This document shows positions 26,536-34,397 of a stretch of 42,797 bases of DNA, in pieces. Each line of letters opens with the position of its first letter. Positions within the stretch are counted from its first letter, which is position 1. Origin of the DNA: Alphaproteobacteria bacterium (GTDB lineage: Bacteria; Pseudomonadota; Alphaproteobacteria; Pelagibacterales; Pelagibacteraceae); the NCBI GenBank assembly GCA_016870175.1, contig VGCG01000006.1, positions 1 through 42,797 on the forward strand. The letters are read 5' to 3'. The position numbers and the translations under genes are program-made. The notes under the pieces are model-generated. The model made no database searches. It saw nothing but the letters and a program-made list of their open reading frames with translations, and had not been told where the DNA came from.

Positions 26536-26702
26536 TTATAAAATTTCTCAATTTTAACCTCATTGATATTAATGACTTTTTTTCCAACATTTTCAAAATT
26601 TATTGTCGCTTTGTTGTTTATTATTGATTGAACTTGTCCAATACCCCAATCTTTATGAGCTGGATTAATCACTCTGTCGCCTGGATCAAAATCTAAAATC
26701 AT
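26532..26702 (-). CDS. DUF3553 family protein (56 aa)
   Basis: The product of this short gene begins MILDFDPGDRVINPAHKDWG and continues with IGQVQSI and TINFENVGKKVIN. This is the compact SH3-like beta-barrel of DUF3553, found mainly in alphaproteobacteria; the PGDRVxNPxHxDWGxGQVQS pattern is diagnostic. It looks like the CarD/RapA-type SH3 modules that touch RNA polymerase or nucleic acid, but no function is established. It is the first gene of the leftward cysQ operon, with 46 bases to the divergent mnmA. Confidence 0.85.
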   Translation of the reverse strand: MILDFDPGDRVINPAHKDWGIGQVQSIINNKATINFENVGKKVININEVKIEKFYK

Positions 26703-26748
26703 TTAATTTAACTTATATTGTATTGTAAATACGTATAAATACCATCAA

Positions 26749-27867
26749 ATGAATAAAGTTTTAAACACAATCGGATTAGATAAAAAGCCCTCAGAGACAA
26801 AAGTAGTGGTCGCCATGTCTGGCGGAGTAGACTCATCCACAGTTGCAGCACTCATGAAGAAAGAAGGATATGATGTCATAGGAATAACTTTAAAGCTTTA
26901 TGATGATGGTAAAGAAGTAGCAAAATCCAAACAATGTTGCTCGGGTCAAGATATTATGGACGCTAAAAGAGTTTCAAATAAATTAAATATTGAACATAAA
27001 ATTTTGTATTATCAAAATAAATTTAAGCAAGGGGTAATAAATAATTTTGTAGAAAGCTATTTAAAAGGAGAAACACCAATTCCTTGTGTACAATGTAATC
27101 AAACCGTAAAATTCAGAGATCTTTTCGAGGTATCTAAAGATCTTAAAGCAGACGCTTTAGTGACTGGTCATTATGTAAAAACTATAACCTCGAATAATAG
27201 AACTGTCATGTACCGAGCAATCGATAAAAATAGAGATCAAAGTTATTTTTTATTTAATACTACCAGAGAACAATTAAATTATTTACGATTTCCATTAGGT
27301 GGAATGTTAAAGAATGAAACTAGAGAAATTGCAAAAAAATTAGAATTAAATGTTGCAGATAAACCTGATAGTCAAGACATTTGTTTTGTTCCTAATGGAG
27401 ATTATGCATCTGTTATTCAAAAACTTAGACCAGATTCTTTTCAAAAAGGAAATATTAAAAATTTAAATGGGGAAGTGGTTGGTGTGCATGATGGAATAAT
27501 CAATTTCACCATAGGTCAAAGAAAAGGAATTAAAGTTTCAGATAAAGAAGCTTTATATGTTCTTAAAATAAATTCTGATAAAAATGAAATTATTGTTGGT
27601 CCAAAAGTAAAATTAGCTAAAAAAAAAATATTCCTAAAACAATTAAATTTATTATCCGATATAGAGGAATTTGATCAAAATATTTTTGTTAAAGTTAGGT
27701 CAACAGGCGATTTATTAAAAGCTAAAATCACATTGAGGAAAAATAACACAGCAGAGGTAAATTTAGCAAATTCAGAGGATGGTATTTCACCAGGACAGGC
27801 TTGTGTTTTTTATGCAATTGACCAATTGGGTCATAAGGTTTTAGGGGGTGGCTGGATTGAAGAATAA
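26749..27867 (+). CDS. mnmA: tRNA-specific 2-thiouridylase MnmA
   Basis: The 372-aa enzyme makes 2-thiouridine at wobble position 34 of tRNA-Lys, -Glu and -Gln. It has the ATP-binding PP-loop [12 protein letters not shown] (residues 24-35), the first catalytic cysteine near PCVQCN (Cys113/Cys116), GHYVK and the persulfide cysteine in [13 protein letters not shown] (Cys212), then the C-terminal IGQRKGIKV and SPGQACVFY beta-barrel regions. The length is standard. Confidence 0.95.
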   Translation: MNKVLNTIGLDKKPSETKVVVAMSGGVDSSTVAALMKKEGYDVIGITLKLYDDGKEVAKSKQCCSGQDIMDAKRVSNKLNIEHKILYYQNKFKQGVINNFVESYLKGETPIPCVQCNQTVKFRDLFEVSKDLKADALVTGHYVKTITSNNRTVMYRAIDKNRDQSYFLFNTTREQLNYLRFPLGGMLKNETREIAKKLELNVADKPDSQDICFVPNGDYASVIQKLRPDSFQKGNIKNLNGEVVGVHDGIINFTIGQRKGIKVSDKEALYVLKINSDKNEIIVGPKVKLAKKKIFLKQLNLLSDIEEFDQNIFVKVRSTGDLLKAKITLRKNNTAEVNLANSEDGISPGQACVFYAIDQLGHKVLGGGWIEE

Positions 27868-27872
27868 AAATT

Positions 27873-27956
27873 CTACTTCTTTTTATTTTTTTTTTTAGCT
27901 CTTCTTTTTTTAGAACCTTGTTTTCTTCGGCCTCTGTGTTTTTTTGGATAACTCAT
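27873..27956 (-). CDS. 27-aa Lys/Arg-rich basic peptide
   Basis: The gene starts with an ATG preceded by an AGGA ribosome-binding site and ends at TAG six bases from the convergent mnmA stop. The peptide begins MSYPKKHRGRRKQGSKKRR and ends in a lysine run: 16 of its 27 residues are Lys or Arg, with one His. Such composition is that of tiny ribosome-associated or RNA-binding proteins (for instance the THX class), but I cannot assign it to one. The regular arrangement of Gly, Pro and His in the first half makes a chance frame less likely. Confidence 0.5.
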   Translation of the reverse strand: MSYPKKHRGRRKQGSKKRRAKKKNKKK

Positions 27957-27973
27957 TTAATCCTATTTTTTAA

Positions 27974-28001
27974 TTGATTGACGTCTTAAAGGAGGTATAG
28001 C
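27974..28001 (+). promoter_or_regulatory. Candidate sigma-70 type promoter of the metC-pab run
   Basis: TTGATT at 27974-27979 and TATAGC at 27996-28001 are 16 bases apart and would place a start site near 28008, about 22 bases before the ATG at 28030. The hexamers match consensus only partly. The spacer contains AAAGGAGGT (27988-27996), a perfect Shine-Dalgarno string with no gene behind it, so it may be chance. Confidence 0.35.
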
Positions 28002-28029
28002 ATTGTCTTAAACACTTTTCAAATTTTTT

Positions 28030-29205
28030 ATGTCAAAATCTTTTAAAACATTTTTAAAACATACCGCTAAAGATTTTCACAACCATTCTGTCAACCCCCC
28101 TGTAGTAAGAGCATCGACTATAATCTTTAAGTCAATGCAAGAAATAAGAAAAACACAAAGGAGAGCGATAAAGGATCCAACTGGTGGCCATTTTGATTAC
28201 GCAAGGGCTGGAACATCTACTACGTATGTTTTGCAAAAAATACTAACAGAACTTGAGGAATGTTATCACGTTTTTGTTGCTCCATCGGGAATGGCCTCAA
28301 TTTTTTTAGCTATTATTAGTGTTGTTCGACCTGGTGATGAAATTATTATTTCAGATCCAGTTTATAGTCCAACACGAATTTTGACCCAAAATTTTTTAAA
28401 GGAATTTAATATAAAAACAAATATTTATAATCCTTACGATTTAAATACTTTAGAAGAAAACATTAATAATAGAACAAAATTAATTTATGTTGAAAATCCA
28501 GGTAGTAATTCATTTGAATTTCAAGATTTAGAAAAAATTATTTCAATAGCAAAAAAAAATAAAATTTTAACAGTAATGGACAATACTTGGGCTACACCAT
28601 ACTATTTCAAACCTATCAAGTTCGGTTTTGATATGGCAATTGTATCTGCTACAAAATATTATTCTGGTCATTCAGATGTTATGGGGGGAAGCTTAGCTGT
28701 TAATAAAAAAGTTTTTGATCGAGTTAAAATTTCAGAAAAGATTACAGGTTTTAGATTAGGACCGGATGATGCATATTTAATTATTAGAGGTTTAAGAACA
28801 TTAGATGTTCGGTTAGATAGGCATTCAGAAAATGCAAAAAAAATAGCAAAATTCTTATCTACTTATAAAAATATTGAAATTTTGTATCCATATAAAAAAA
28901 ATTCTTTAAACTATAAAATGTGGAAAAAATATTACTCTGGTGCATCAGGATTAATTGGTCTTAAAATTAAATCAAATAATATTAATTCTGTAAGAAAATT
29001 TGTTAATTCACTTAAACTGTTTGGTTATGGCTATAGCTGGGGAGGATTTGAAAGTTTGGTTTTACATCAAGAAATAAGAGAAACAGGTAAAAGAAAATTT
29101 ATGAATGTAACCAAAAACCAACATCTAGTTAGATTACATATAGGTTTGGAGGACCCAAAAGATCTAATTGACGATTTAAAGCAGGCCTTAAAAAAATTAA
29201 AATGA
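28030..29205 (+). CDS. metC: Cystathionine beta-lyase type PLP enzyme
   Basis: The 391-aa product of the Cys/Met-metabolism PLP family has the PLP lysine Lys209 in SATKYYSGHSD, the cofactor-stacking region APSGMASIFLA and DNTWATPYYFKP. These fit cystathionine beta-lyase, which yields homocysteine, pyruvate and ammonia. Related gamma-lyases or gamma-synthases in the family are possible, though SGHSDVMGG favours MetC. Its stop overlaps the MFS start by four bases (ATGA), and it heads a run ending with pabC. Confidence 0.85.
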   Translation: MSKSFKTFLKHTAKDFHNHSVNPPVVRASTIIFKSMQEIRKTQRRAIKDPTGGHFDYARAGTSTTYVLQKILTELEECYHVFVAPSGMASIFLAIISVVRPGDEIIISDPVYSPTRILTQNFLKEFNIKTNIYNPYDLNTLEENINNRTKLIYVENPGSNSFEFQDLEKIISIAKKNKILTVMDNTWATPYYFKPIKFGFDMAIVSATKYYSGHSDVMGGSLAVNKKVFDRVKISEKITGFRLGPDDAYLIIRGLRTLDVRLDRHSENAKKIAKFLSTYKNIEILYPYKKNSLNYKMWKKYYSGASGLIGLKIKSNNINSVRKFVNSLKLFGYGYSWGGFESLVLHQEIRETGKRKFMNVTKNQHLVRLHIGLEDPKDLIDDLKQALKKLK

Positions 29206-30422
29206 ATGATGAAAAATTTATTACTAACAAAGGAGCATTAGTCACTTTATTAGCTGCTTGCACCATTGTAATTATTTCACTTGGAATTAGACAAACATTT
29301 GGAATGTTTTATTTTGATTTTTCACTCGACTTAGATGTAACTTTGTCACAATTTGGATTTGCAATGGGTCTTCAGCTATTTATGTGGGGACTTTTTGGAC
29401 CAGTTTTTGGTTTTATAACAGATCGTTATGGAGGAAATATCGCTGTATTTATAGGTTTTGTTTTTTATCTTTTAGGCATCATTCTTCTTCACTCAAGTTA
29501 TAACACTGGGATTTATTTTGTGATTTCAATGGGTATTTTAATAGGCATTGGACTAGGCGCTACTGCTATTTCTATTCCAGTTTCAATTGTTGCAAAACAT
29601 TTTCCGGTTTCAAATCGAACTATAGCCATTAGTATTGTGACTGCCGCTGGATCCTTCGGTTATTTTGTATCTCCAATATTTGTAAGTTTCACTTTAAATG
29701 CATATGGTTGGGAAAATACATTATTAATTTTTTCTGGATTTTTGGTTATTGGTTTATTTGCAGCGATGTTATTAATAACTCCAAAAAATGTTGTTGGTGG
29801 AGTCATTAATGATAAACAAACAACAGGTGAGGCTATTCGGGAGGCATTAAGAAATAACAGTTTTTTATATTTAACTGCAGGTTTTTTTGTATGTGGATGG
29901 CATATTGCCCTAGTTGCAACTCATATACCAATGTATGTTGCAGAAAGAGGTTTGCCAGATTGGACTGCAACGACTATCTTAGCCATGATAGGATTATTTA
30001 ACATTCTAGGAACATTAACTTCAGGATACCTTTCATCCAAATATCCAAAAAAAATTATCTTAAGCTTTATTTATTTTTTAAGAGGACTTGTGATCTCAGC
30101 TTTTATTTTTTTGCCAACTAATCCGATTATTGCAGTCTTATTTGGAATAATGTTTGGTTTTTTGTGGCTTGCTACAGTTCCCCCGACTAATGGTTTAGTT
30201 GGAGTTATGTTTGGAACAAAATATATAGGACTTCTTTATGGAATTGTTTTTTTTAGTCATCAGCTTGGATCTTTCCTAGGTGCATACCTTGGTGGAAAAA
30301 TCCACGATTTATTTGGTAATTATGACTATGCCTGGTACATTTCTATCGCATTATCTATTTTCGCTGGTCTGATACATCTGCCCATTAAAGAAACACCGGT
30401 TTCGAGATTACAATTGGCTTAA
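29202..30422 (+). CDS. MFS transporter (monocarboxylate/OFA-like)
   Basis: This 406-aa carrier has twelve helices. The first helix pair (SLGIRQTFGMFYFDF) and the loop GFITDRYGG are MFS features, and the first-half pattern resembles oxalate/formate or monocarboxylate-type members. The substrate is not known. It is tied by ATGA overlap to metC and lies three bases before pabB, so it is expressed with them; a link in function is not obvious. Confidence 0.82.
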   Translation: MNDEKFITNKGALVTLLAACTIVIISLGIRQTFGMFYFDFSLDLDVTLSQFGFAMGLQLFMWGLFGPVFGFITDRYGGNIAVFIGFVFYLLGIILLHSSYNTGIYFVISMGILIGIGLGATAISIPVSIVAKHFPVSNRTIAISIVTAAGSFGYFVSPIFVSFTLNAYGWENTLLIFSGFLVIGLFAAMLLITPKNVVGGVINDKQTTGEAIREALRNNSFLYLTAGFFVCGWHIALVATHIPMYVAERGLPDWTATTILAMIGLFNILGTLTSGYLSSKYPKKIILSFIYFLRGLVISAFIFLPTNPIIAVLFGIMFGFLWLATVPPTNGLVGVMFGTKYIGLLYGIVFFSHQLGSFLGAYLGGKIHDLFGNYDYAWYISIALSIFAGLIHLPIKETPVSRLQLA

Positions 30423-30425
30423 ATA

Positions 30426-31589
30426 TTGAATAAAAAAAACTATTTAGAGGAAATATCAAGATTAAAAAAACCTTTCATAATTTATAAATCCATCAAAGGT
30501 TTTAATTTATATACTGATTTTTCAAAAAAAATTGTTTTGACTAACAAAAATATTAAAGATTTTGTTAAAAAAATAAATCTTACAAAATTTAAAATTAAAC
30601 AAACAGATTTGTTTATTGGTTTTTTTGGATATGAGATTTTAAATAATCTTATAGGTATTAAAATTAAAAAACAAAGAAGTCTAAATTTCCCAAAAGGTAT
30701 TTTTTATAAGCCTGAAACTATTATAAAATTATCTAATAATCTTAATTACAAACCTAAAAGGAGCATAAAATATAATAAGTTTTTCAAAATTAATTTAAAT
30801 AAAAAATCTTACTCAGATATTTTTGCTAAGTTTAAAAAAAAGATTAGATCTGGTGAAACGTACCAGATTAAAATATGTACAAAATATAAAAATAATTCAA
30901 AAATTGATCCACTAGACTTTTTTTGTAGACTATCAAAAACTAATCTTGCACCTGAAGCGTTTATGATCAAAGATAAAAATTATTCAATTGTTAGTTGCTC
31001 ACCAGAAAATTTGATAAATAAGAGAGGTCTAAAAATTACCACTAAACCAATTGCAGGAACTCTTAAAAAAAATAAAAAAATTAACAAGAAAAAAGCTTTA
31101 TCTTTTTTTCAAAAAAATATTAAAGAAACAAAAGAACATAATATGATAGTTGACATGGAAAGAAGCGATTTATCAAAAATTTGTATTCCGGGTTCTGTAA
31201 AAATTTTGAAAAAGAAAATAGTTGAAGAATATAAAGATCTTTACCACTATGTTAGCTTAATAGGTGGTATCATTAAAAAAAATATAAAAACAATTGATAT
31301 AATTAAAGCTATGATGCCAGGTGGTTCTGTTATCGGTTGTCCAAAAATAAGTACTTTAAATCTTTTAAATAATCAAGAGAGAGAAAATAGAAATATTTAT
31401 ACAGGAAGTTTTGGTTATATTAAGTTTAATGGTGACATGAAATTTAATATTATTATAAGATCGTTACTCAATTATAAAAATAATTCTGAAATTGCAGTCG
31501 CGTCAGGAGTTGTGGTAGATAGTAATCCAACGAATGAGTTTAATGAAAACTTCATTAAAGCAAAAGCCATAATAGATCTTTTTCAATGA
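30426..31589 (+). CDS. pabB: Chorismate-utilising enzyme, aminodeoxychorismate synthase component I type
   Basis: The 387-aa product starts at a TTG. It has the C-terminal catalytic domain of the anthranilate/aminodeoxychorismate/isochorismate synthases: RSGETYQIK near residue 142, KPIAGTLKK (residues 207-215), KEHNMIVDMERSDL, and late MMPGGSVIGCPK and GSFGY segments. The length is nearer PabB than TrpE. The key position in the PIxGT motif is Ala210, where E. coli PabB has its nucleophilic Lys, so the reaction is less certain. The next two genes look like pabA and pabC, which supports p-aminobenzoate synthesis. Confidence 0.75.
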   Translation: MNKKNYLEEISRLKKPFIIYKSIKGFNLYTDFSKKIVLTNKNIKDFVKKINLTKFKIKQTDLFIGFFGYEILNNLIGIKIKKQRSLNFPKGIFYKPETIIKLSNNLNYKPKRSIKYNKFFKINLNKKSYSDIFAKFKKKIRSGETYQIKICTKYKNNSKIDPLDFFCRLSKTNLAPEAFMIKDKNYSIVSCSPENLINKRGLKITTKPIAGTLKKNKKINKKKALSFFQKNIKETKEHNMIVDMERSDLSKICIPGSVKILKKKIVEEYKDLYHYVSLIGGIIKKNIKTIDIIKAMMPGGSVIGCPKISTLNLLNNQERENRNIYTGSFGYIKFNGDMKFNIIIRSLLNYKNNSEIAVASGVVVDSNPTNEFNENFIKAKAIIDLFQ

Positions 31590-32143
31590 TATATATTATA
31601 GATCATAAAGACTCTTTTACTCACAACGTAGTTCACCAGTTTTCAAACTTTGATGACGTTCAATGTGATGATTATAATCAAGTCAATCAAACATTATTGA
31701 ACAAAGCAAATGTGATTGTATTATCTCCAGGACCAGGAAACCCAAAGGATTATCCAATTACTTCAAATATTTATAATCACTACAAAGGTAAAATAAAAAT
31801 TATTGGGATTTGTTTAGGTTTTCAACAAATTTTATATTGCGAAAAAGGTAGAATAATTCAGCAAAATAAAATTTATCATGGATATCAATCAAATATAAAA
31901 GTAATTAGCAATAATTCATTGTTTAAAAAAGGTAAAAATTTTAGGGTTGGGAGATATCACTCATTAAAATTAAAAGAGCCATTTCGAGCAAAAAATTTTG
32001 AAATAACTATGAGATGTGTTGAAACTAATGTTGCAATGACTATTGAAAATAATATAGATAAAATTTATGGTTTTCAATTTCACCCAGAGTCTTTTTTAAC
32101 AATCAATGGTAACTTACTTATTAAAAAAATCTTATCGACTTAA
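31586..32143 (+). CDS. pabA: Glutamine amidotransferase component of aminodeoxychorismate/anthranilate synthase
   Basis: This 185-aa triad amidotransferase starts IIDHKDSFTHNVVHQF, has the oxyanion segment LSPGPGNPKDY, the nucleophile Cys76 in GICLGFQQ and the His166/Glu168 pair in FQFHPES. It releases ammonia from glutamine for the PabB-like subunit. Its ATG overlaps the pabB stop (ATGA), which supports a 1:1 complex. TrpG and PabA are often the same protein, so it could also serve tryptophan synthesis. Confidence 0.85.
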   Translation: MIYIIDHKDSFTHNVVHQFSNFDDVQCDDYNQVNQTLLNKANVIVLSPGPGNPKDYPITSNIYNHYKGKIKIIGICLGFQQILYCEKGRIIQQNKIYHGYQSNIKVISNNSLFKKGKNFRVGRYHSLKLKEPFRAKNFEITMRCVETNVAMTIENNIDKIYGFQFHPESFLTINGNLLIKKILST

Positions 32144-32876
32144 AGATCTCAAAGAAATTGAATTTCAAGATCTCTGGGGTGACCATGGTGTTTTCACAAC
32201 AATGTGGATTTTTGGGAAGCCTGCAAAAATTTTATTTTTTAAAGATCATATTAATAATTTAGTAAGATCGGCTAAAGAATATAATATTATTAAGTTCTCA
32301 ATAAGAAATAATATTTTAAATCTTATTAATAATTTAGTTAACAAAAAAAGAAGTTATAATCATTTGCTTCGTGTAGCAATGACTAAAACTATAATATCTA
32401 TTTCTTTAAGGAAAAGAATTAGACCTAAAATTAATTTTAATTTAAAATTAGTTAATTTAAAACGTGATAGACCAGAATATAAAAATTTAAAATATAAGAA
32501 AATTTTGAAACATTTGTCAAAATTAGATAATTCTAAATCGGACATTGGCTTATGTTCTAATAATAAGATTTACGAAACAGGAACATCAAATATTTTATTT
32601 GTCAAAAATAATAAGGTTTATTCACCTATTAATAAATTTTATTTAGGAATAACTTATAAATTTTTTGAATCTAAAATTAAACAAATTTTTAAAAGAAATA
32701 TATTTATAGACTCATTAAATGAATTTGATGAAATAATCCTTATAGGATCAGGTAAAGGTGTTGCTTCAGTAAGAACTATTGATCAAATAAATTGGAAAAG
32801 AAAAAATTTAAAGTTTTTCAAAAAATTGTCCAGGTATTATTTATTAGCTATTAAACAATGCGCTATTTATCGGTAA
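32106..32876 (+). CDS. pabC: Class-IV PLP enzyme, aminodeoxychorismate lyase type
   Basis: The 256-aa fold-type IV aminotransferase-family product shows the N-terminal WGDHGVFTTMWI segment, the PLP lysine region EYKNLKYKKIL (about residue 125), ETGTSNILFVKNN and a late LIGSGKGVASV phosphate-binding loop. As the last of a pabB-pabA-pabC run it is best read as the lyase giving p-aminobenzoate and pyruvate. The first ATG lies 38 bases inside pabA; the next in-frame ATG (32202) would remove the conserved WGDHG segment. Confidence 0.78.
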   Translation: MVTYLLKKSYRLKDLKEIEFQDLWGDHGVFTTMWIFGKPAKILFFKDHINNLVRSAKEYNIIKFSIRNNILNLINNLVNKKRSYNHLLRVAMTKTIISISLRKRIRPKINFNLKLVNLKRDRPEYKNLKYKKILKHLSKLDNSKSDIGLCSNNKIYETGTSNILFVKNNKVYSPINKFYLGITYKFFESKIKQIFKRNIFIDSLNEFDEIILIGSGKGVASVRTIDQINWKRKNLKFFKKLSRYYLLAIKQCAIYR

Positions 32877-32942
32877 ACAAATTTTTATAAATCATTATAA
32901 CCCTTATTAATTTACTTAAAGTTCTTAATTTCATGATCATGT

Positions 32943-33036
32943 GACAACTTTGGCAATCACAAGTTGTCGCAAAATGAGTAATTCATTAGTGATATTGTTA
33001 CTTTAAAATATAAGTTGTTTTTAATGACAAGTTGAC
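32943..33036 (+). promoter_or_regulatory. Repeated AAGTTG(T/A)-type sites upstream of aprM (candidate operators)
   Basis: GACAACTT (32943-32950) and AAGTTGTC (32961-32968) are an exact inverted pair with a 10-base spacer. Related half-sites recur downstream as AAGTTGTT (33012-33019) and AAGTTGAC (33029-33036), the last within GACAAGTTGAC. Four copies of one 7-8-base half-site in 94 bases, ahead of the apr operon, look like binding sites for a dimeric regulator. The pairing is seen; the regulatory role is inferred. Confidence 0.45.
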
Positions 33037-33097
33037 TAGAAGTTTTTGTTTGAATTTTAATTATCTATATTTATGATCAATTTTTTATAATCCTATT

Positions 33098-33892
33098 ATG
33101 ATCAGCAATAATCCTTTTTCAATTTTATCAGAAACAGTTTCGCCTATAGTTATGCAAGGTTTTATATTGGTAATGGTAATTTTGATTGTAAGTGGAACAA
33201 TCATTCAAATGATAATTCATAAAAATATAACTTATTTTTTTAATAATGCCAAAAAAGCTAAACAAAGCGCTACAAGAGAAATCAGTGCTACCGAAAAAAT
33301 ATCTATAATATCCAAAACTTTAGTTTACGATATTGGCACAACTTCTGAACTTGGTTTTGGCAAAAGACGATTAGCACACGTTCTCGGTATGTATGGAACA
33401 ATTTTATTTTGGGTTTCTTCAATTGTTCTTGTGTTTTCTTATACAGGAGTTGAAAAGATTTTGTCTCCAATATGGTCTATTCTATGGCATGTTGGGGCTA
33501 TACTAACTTGTATAGGTGGTTATTGGTTTTGGTTATTTTTAAGAGTCGATGTTTCAGCTGAAGCTCACCCATGGTACAGAATTATAAAAGCTGATTTATT
33601 TGTTTTAGCATTATTAGCCTGCTCGACATTTGGTCTTGCTTGGTCATACACTCAGTACAACGGACTTGAAACTTTGTCCTTTATATTTTTAACATTATTT
33701 GTTCTTTCAAATTTAGTTTTATTTGGTGGAGTTTATTGGTCAAAATTTGCTCACATGTTTTATAAGCCTGGTGCGGCAATTCAAAAGAATTTAGCAGAGG
33801 CAGATGGTTCAAGAGATAATCTTCCAGCACCTGCTGATGCACCTAGACAATTTGGTTTAGGTATTCAAAGAGAGCAGCCGAAACATTATTAA
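33098..33892 (+). CDS. aprM: Adenylylsulfate reductase membrane anchor AprM
   Basis: The 264-aa integral membrane protein has a first helix at about residues 16-38, then a soluble stretch with TSELGFGKRRLAHVLG and about four or five further helices (WHVGAILTCIGGYWFWLF, LFVLALLACSTFGLAWSY). Its position directly before aprB and aprA matches the aprMBA arrangement described in SAR11 and some sulfur oxidisers, where AprM anchors the reductase and links it to the quinone pool. Several helix histidines could bind heme, but this is not proven. Confidence 0.82.
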   Translation: MISNNPFSILSETVSPIVMQGFILVMVILIVSGTIIQMIIHKNITYFFNNAKKAKQSATREISATEKISIISKTLVYDIGTTSELGFGKRRLAHVLGMYGTILFWVSSIVLVFSYTGVEKILSPIWSILWHVGAILTCIGGYWFWLFLRVDVSAEAHPWYRIIKADLFVLALLACSTFGLAWSYTQYNGLETLSFIFLTLFVLSNLVLFGGVYWSKFAHMFYKPGAAIQKNLAEADGSRDNLPAPADAPRQFGLGIQREQPKHY

Positions 33893-33926
33893 TATGATTA
33901 ATTTAAAAAAAAGATAAAGTAAAAAT

Positions 33927-34397
33927 ATGTCAACATTTGTATACATGACTAGATGCGATGGATGTGGTCACTGTGTGGATATTTGTCCATCAGATATTAT
34001 GCATATTGATGAAAATATCAGGCGTGCAAAAAATATTGAACCTAATTTTTGTTGGGAATGTTATTCATGCGTTAAAGCGTGTCCAAATCATGCAATTGAT
34101 GTTAGAGGTTATGCTGATTTTGCTCCAATGGGTCATAGCGTTAGAGTTAGAAGAGAGGAAGAAAAGGGAACCATCTCATGGAAAATAAAATTTAGAAACG
34201 GAACTGAAAAAAACTTTGTCTCACCAATTACAACAAAACCTTGGGGTAAATTTATTCCTAAACTTTCAGAGTTACCCAAGCCAAATCAAGGCGAGATAAA
34301 CTCTCAAACACTATACTCAGAGCCGCAAGGTTTAAATATAAATGGCGAATTACCTTCAATACCTAAAGAGTCTTTTAAAAAAGGAGTTTATTATTAA
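33927..34397 (+). CDS. aprB: Adenylylsulfate reductase beta subunit
   Basis: This 156-aa iron-sulfur protein has two [4Fe-4S] motifs: Cys10, Cys13, Cys16, Cys20 (RCDGCGHCVDICPSD) and Cys42, Cys45, Cys48, Cys52 (FCWECYSCVKACPN). Between and after them are the AprB-specific parts, including GHSVRVRREE and a Pro-rich tail that wraps AprA. It passes electrons between the FAD of AprA and the membrane anchor. The stop overlaps the aprA start by one base. Confidence 0.93.
   Translation: MSTFVYMTRCDGCGHCVDICPSDIMHIDENIRRAKNIEPNFCWECYSCVKACPNHAIDVRGYADFAPMGHSVRVRREEEKGTISWKIKFRNGTEKNFVSPITTKPWGKFIPKLSELPKPNQGEINSQTLYSEPQGLNINGELPSIPKESFKKGVYY

Noticed and set aside
27988..27996. Perfect Shine-Dalgarno string AAAGGAGGT with no gene behind it
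   Set aside because: The only following frame is TTG TCT TAA. It sits in the spacer of a plausible promoter and is probably chance, so I list only the promoter.
27868..28029. Possible SAM-II/SAM-V type riboswitch before the metC-like gene
   Set aside because: I looked for the conserved core (a GATTTAA-like strand and a later AGCTAAA-like pseudoknot strand) and did not find a matching pair.
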